Shown here one piece after another: positions 4,957 to 6,928 of a stretch of DNA of 6,928 bases (its first letter is position 1; each line of letters begins with the position of its first letter). The position numbers and the translations under genes were made by a program. The notes beneath the pieces are model-generated. The model was not told where the DNA came from and made no database searches. It saw only the letters and a program-made list of their open reading frames with translations. Origin of the DNA: Nitrososphaerales archaeon TH5893 (GTDB taxonomy: Archaea; Thermoproteota; Nitrososphaeria; Nitrososphaerales; Nitrososphaeraceae); the NCBI GenBank assembly GCA_014523685.1, contig JAATVT010000215.1, forward strand, positions 1 through 6,928. Reading direction: 5' to 3'.

Positions 4957-5478
4957 CTATCCTATCGAGTTGCCTATCGGGTTGCCATATTTTTCGTAAT
5001 ATACTAGCTCATGAAGGGAAAGACGATTCTTTCTCTTGCCCATTAACTTTTTCGCAGGATATCCAAAGCCTGCTATTACTGTAGGACTTAGTTCATTTGG
5101 AATCCCGAAGTCACTTTTAAGTTGTTCTTGTTTTATTCCTGTAAATAGACCTGAACCTACTCCGTAATTCCATGCGGCTAGCTGCATATTTTGCAGTACC
5201 CTTCCTGCGTCAATCATATGAAAACCATACCTTGGATTAGTTAGAATTATTATTGCGAAATTGGCACCCGCAACCCAGCTCCCGCTTGTACTATCATCTG
5301 CCAGCCTCTTGAGATTTTCTTCCTTGTCTATCAATATAAATCGCCAATGCTGAGTGTTCATACCAGTACCAGTCAGCCTGGCGGCTTCAAGAATTTTTAA
5401 CCTTATGTCAGAGGGTACATCCTTCTGACTGAATTCTCTTACTTCAAGCTTTGTTGTTATACATTCAAAAGTATCCAT
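4957..5478 (-). CDS. Nitroreductase-family flavoprotein
   Basis: A 173-residue protein of the nitroreductase superfamily: FMN-binding dimers that reduce nitro groups, quinones, flavins or other substrates with NAD(P)H. The N-terminal segment has the family pattern (TKLEVREFSQKDVP, with the Arg at 14 expected to bind FMN phosphate). It is followed by ILEAARLTGTGMNTQHWRFILI, where the Asn-x-Gln-x-Trp/Arg segment (41-46) normally contacts flavin. Later come DAGRVLQNMQLAAWNYGVGSGLFTG (90-114) and the C-terminal 'IAGFGYPAKK' (135-144) with a basic tail. The length suits the short, single-domain members. The substrate cannot be told. The C-terminus GNPIGNSIG comes from a small tandem DNA repeat and may vary between strains. 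A 15-bp dyad lies 12-26 bases before the start codon. The Cys-rich microprotein follows on the same strand. Confidence 0.9.
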   Translation of the reverse strand: MDTFECITTKLEVREFSQKDVPSDIRLKILEAARLTGTGMNTQHWRFILIDKEENLKRLADDSTSGSWVAGANFAIIILTNPRYGFHMIDAGRVLQNMQLAAWNYGVGSGLFTGIKQEQLKSDFGIPNELSPTVIAGFGYPAKKLMGKRKNRLSLHELVYYEKYGNPIGNSIG

Positions 5479-5489
5479 TTTCTGTGTAA

Positions 5490-5504
5490 CTACTATTCTA
5501 GTAG
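5490..5504. promoter_or_regulatory. Dyad CTACTA-TTC-TAGTAG upstream of the nitroreductase gene
   Basis: Perfect 6-bp arms surround a 3-base centre, 12-26 bases before the nitroreductase ATG. A TATA-like TTTAAGAT lies just upstream on the minus strand. The dyad therefore falls between the TATA box and the likely start of transcription, a typical repressor position. It could instead be a short hairpin in the leader. Confidence 0.4.
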
Positions 5505-5974
5505 GATGACAAATATCTTAAAGCTTTTTAGAAACTATCGATGATAAGATATTGAATGTGACTGAAGATTATGGATCCAATATTAATAATGCATAATATT
5601 TGCCCCAGCTAAGGCATACTTCATAACAGAATATTCCTTTTTATAGTACATTCATCGAATGTACCAAAAAATATAACATCACACTACTACTTCCAATAGA
5701 CTATGGATAACGTCTTCTTTCTTCTTGTATGGAGGAACGATCTATGAAATTCATAATCTTCACTCCATTCATATTCGTATAGAAATATAATTTATTCTTA
5801 TGGATCTCAAGAAACTAATTAATGCTGAATGTTAATATTGTTTGCTGGAATACAGATCATTTAATTATTCATATGACATAATATCTTCAAGAGTGAATAG
5901 AGGGAAATTCGATAGTAAGAAATTCCATTTTGAGCAGCTATCTATCTCTAAAAATCTGAGGGTTTAAGAAATAA
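5505..5974. other. Gene-free stretch upstream of the metalloprotease
   Basis: No gene of normal size. It contains the GTACATTC/GAATGTAC dyad (listed separately) and two tiny hydrophobic frames that overlap as ATGA. The first is 14 codons from the ATG at 5703 (MDNVFFLLVWRNDL). The second is 12 codons from the ATG at 5744 (MKFIIFTPFIFV) and is preceded by GGAGGA at 5731-5736 with 7-base spacing. The well-placed ribosome site is notable, but such short frames are common by chance. TAAAAAT near 5949-5955 could be the TATA box of the metalloprotease gene, about 23-24 bases before its ATG. Confidence 0.35.
5647..5665. repeat. Dyad GTACATTC-ATC-GAATGTAC
   Basis: Perfect 8-bp arms around a 3-base centre, in the middle of a gene-free region. 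It is followed by an A-run on the plus strand, not a T-run, so it is more likely a protein-binding operator than a terminator. Confidence 0.45.
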
Positions 5975-6754
5975 ATGTCAGCCAAAACCATCAATCCTCA
6001 GTTTTATTTAGGAGTTGCATTTGCAACACTTTCAATAGTGGCGCTTGTTCTTCTTCTTGTTCTGGTATCAGAAAGAACTATCAGTGATTTGGAAACTAGT
6101 GACAGTGACAGGTACTTTAATGATTATGATATGAATTCCTGGCAAGAATCGAGTAAAAATCTTATCAAAATCTGTTGCACCTGGGGAGAAGAACTTGCTG
6201 ATGGAGAACTTGCGTTTATGATAAGAGATGAAGGTGACAACACAAATCAAGAAAGTGTCAACTATCAAGGTATAGATTCAAGTACGTCGAAGAACAACGC
6301 TGTTCGTGATGCAATTAAAGAGTGGGATCTAAAAATAAATGGATTGACTTTCAGAGAAGTACAAAATAGATATGATGCAGACATTGAAATAAGGTTTAGA
6401 GAAAGTGAGGGTGAAGCAGCCGGATTAACTAGAAATTTGTTCGACAGATTTGGACTTATAACTAAGTCTTTTATTACTATTTACGAAAGGGAATTTCCTT
6501 TTGGATTTGGTGAAGATCAAATTGAACAAATAGCTAAGCATGAGATTGGTCATGCTCTAGGGCTAGGTCATGCAAATTTTAATGATAGTCTCATGTCTAT
6601 CCACGTTCACTATGGCACTGGCACTATCTCTACCTGTGAAAGTCAAGCAGTGTATGAAGCAAACCATTGGAAATTCAATCACATAAGAGACAGCACAAAT
6701 TACTATATTTATCAACCAAATAGCAATTATTTAGAATGTAAAAACAATGTGTGA
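5975..6754 (+). CDS. Membrane-anchored matrixin-like zinc metalloprotease
   Basis: A 259-residue metzincin-type protease. One N-terminal membrane segment (about 10-32, FYLGVAFATLSIVALVLLLVLVS) acts as a signal anchor and should place the catalytic part outside the cell. After an acidic linker and a CC pair (67-68), residues 108-142 match the matrixin pattern: an 'A...W' helix, then GLTFREVQNRYDADIEIRF. The zinc site H189-E190-x2-H193-x2-G196-x2-H199 (AKHEIGHALGLGHA) is complete, with Glu as the general base. The Met-turn follows at M207 (DSLMS). C221 and C255 might form disulfides with the CC pair. There is no obvious cysteine-switch propeptide. Its substrate is unknown; surface or extracellular proteins are plausible. 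The ATG at 5975 precedes the anchor directly, and GAGGG at 5958-5962 lies 12 bases upstream. Confidence 0.9.
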   Translation: MSAKTINPQFYLGVAFATLSIVALVLLLVLVSERTISDLETSDSDRYFNDYDMNSWQESSKNLIKICCTWGEELADGELAFMIRDEGDNTNQESVNYQGIDSSTSKNNAVRDAIKEWDLKINGLTFREVQNRYDADIEIRFRESEGEAAGLTRNLFDRFGLITKSFITIYEREFPFGFGEDQIEQIAKHEIGHALGLGHANFNDSLMSIHVHYGTGTISTCESQAVYEANHWKFNHIRDSTNYYIYQPNSNYLECKNNV

Positions 6755-6831
6755 AACTAGGCAGTTCACTTCTTAAAATTAGACACAGAATATTGATTTT
6801 TTGGGTAGGTTTGACTGTATGTTTATCTCTA
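6755..6831. other. Convergent spacer with a short T-tract
   Basis: A 77-base spacer between the metalloprotease (plus) and the partial transporter-like gene (minus). TTTTTT at 6797-6802 is a plausible plus-strand terminator. No hairpin of note was seen. Confidence 0.35.
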
Positions 6832-6928
6832 TTACAGCTCCTCTTTTTCCTCTGGTGGTTTTACATTTCTGAAGTTCAGATATAATGCTACATCATAAAC
6901 TACTTTTAGCGCACCTCCAATAACAAAA
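6832..6928 (-). CDS. C-terminal end of a possible MFS transporter (5' part off window)
   Basis: The last 31 codons and TAA stop of a minus-strand gene that enters from the right edge. The visible protein is hydrophobic and then charged: FVIGGALKVVYDVALYLNF, followed by RNVKPPEEKEEL. This looks like a final membrane helix ending in a short charged cytoplasmic tail. 'GALKxxYDxxLYxxFRxVKPPEE' resembles the C-terminus of archaeal major facilitator superfamily permeases as I remember them, so the family call is tentative; another polytopic membrane protein is possible. The other minus-strand frame checked here hits a stop within 12 codons. The gene converges on the metalloprotease with a 77-base spacer. 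Confidence 0.55.
   Translation of the reverse strand, partial: FVIGGALKVVYDVALYLNFRNVKPPEEKEEL

Noticed and set aside
4746..5084. Plus-strand 112-codon frame
   Set aside because: It runs antisense to both the 3' end of the nitroreductase and the Cys-rich microprotein, has no plausible promoter, and its residues look like complement-strand noise.
1..6928. CRISPR array, insertion sequence or integrase
   Set aside because: No regularly spaced direct repeats, no transposase or recombinase motifs, and no terminal repeats flanking a cargo region were seen.

Overview
The window looks archaeal, most likely Nitrososphaerota (Thaumarchaeota; Nitrososphaera/Nitrosocosmicus type). It is AT-rich. Several start codons lack a Shine-Dalgarno sequence and have a TATA-like box centred about 25-29 bases upstream, the archaeal leaderless arrangement. 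The gene set fits too: a Phr-like winged-helix regulator beside an Hsp20 gene, a small PRC-barrel/DUF2171-like protein, a secreted SIMPL protein and a membrane-anchored metzincin. The lineage is inferred; no rRNA or tRNA was found.

Layout. 1-701 (-) is the 5' part of a gene running off the left edge: an N-terminal ribbon-helix-helix DNA-binding domain followed by a possible MEDS/DcmR-like sensory domain. It diverges from a 132-residue unknown protein (793-1191, +). The 91 bases between them hold two back-to-back TATA boxes and two near-identical palindromes (GATATC-AA-GATATC and GATATC-AT-GATATC), an apparent autoregulatory switch. Next come a Phr-like ArsR regulator (1404-2129, +, TTG start) and an Hsp20 chaperone (2283-2930, +), which share a GTAACG element directly before their TATA boxes. 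A hairpin plus T-rich tract and a 24-bp AT palindrome follow Hsp20 and separate it from the convergent SIMPL gene (3176-3958, -).

The right half holds a 78-residue PRC-barrel-like protein (4225-4461, +) whose stop codon sits in a 10-bp stem-loop. A 50-residue cysteine-rich microprotein (4724-4876, -), too short for usual ORF cut-offs, lies downstream of a nitroreductase-family gene (4957-5478, -). A roughly 500-base gene-free stretch contains two compact dyads. It is followed by a membrane-anchored matrixin-like zinc protease (5975-6754, +) and, convergent with it, the last 31 codons of a minus-strand gene running off the right edge, possibly an MFS transporter.

Functionally the window reads as stress-response and cell-surface genes: protein quality control (Hsp20 and its probable regulator), redox (nitroreductase and the Cys-rich protein), and envelope (SIMPL, metalloprotease, possible transporter). 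The items most worth follow-up are the divergent RHH switch with twin operators, the Phr-like/Hsp20 pair with its shared promoter element, and the overlooked Cys-rich microprotein.
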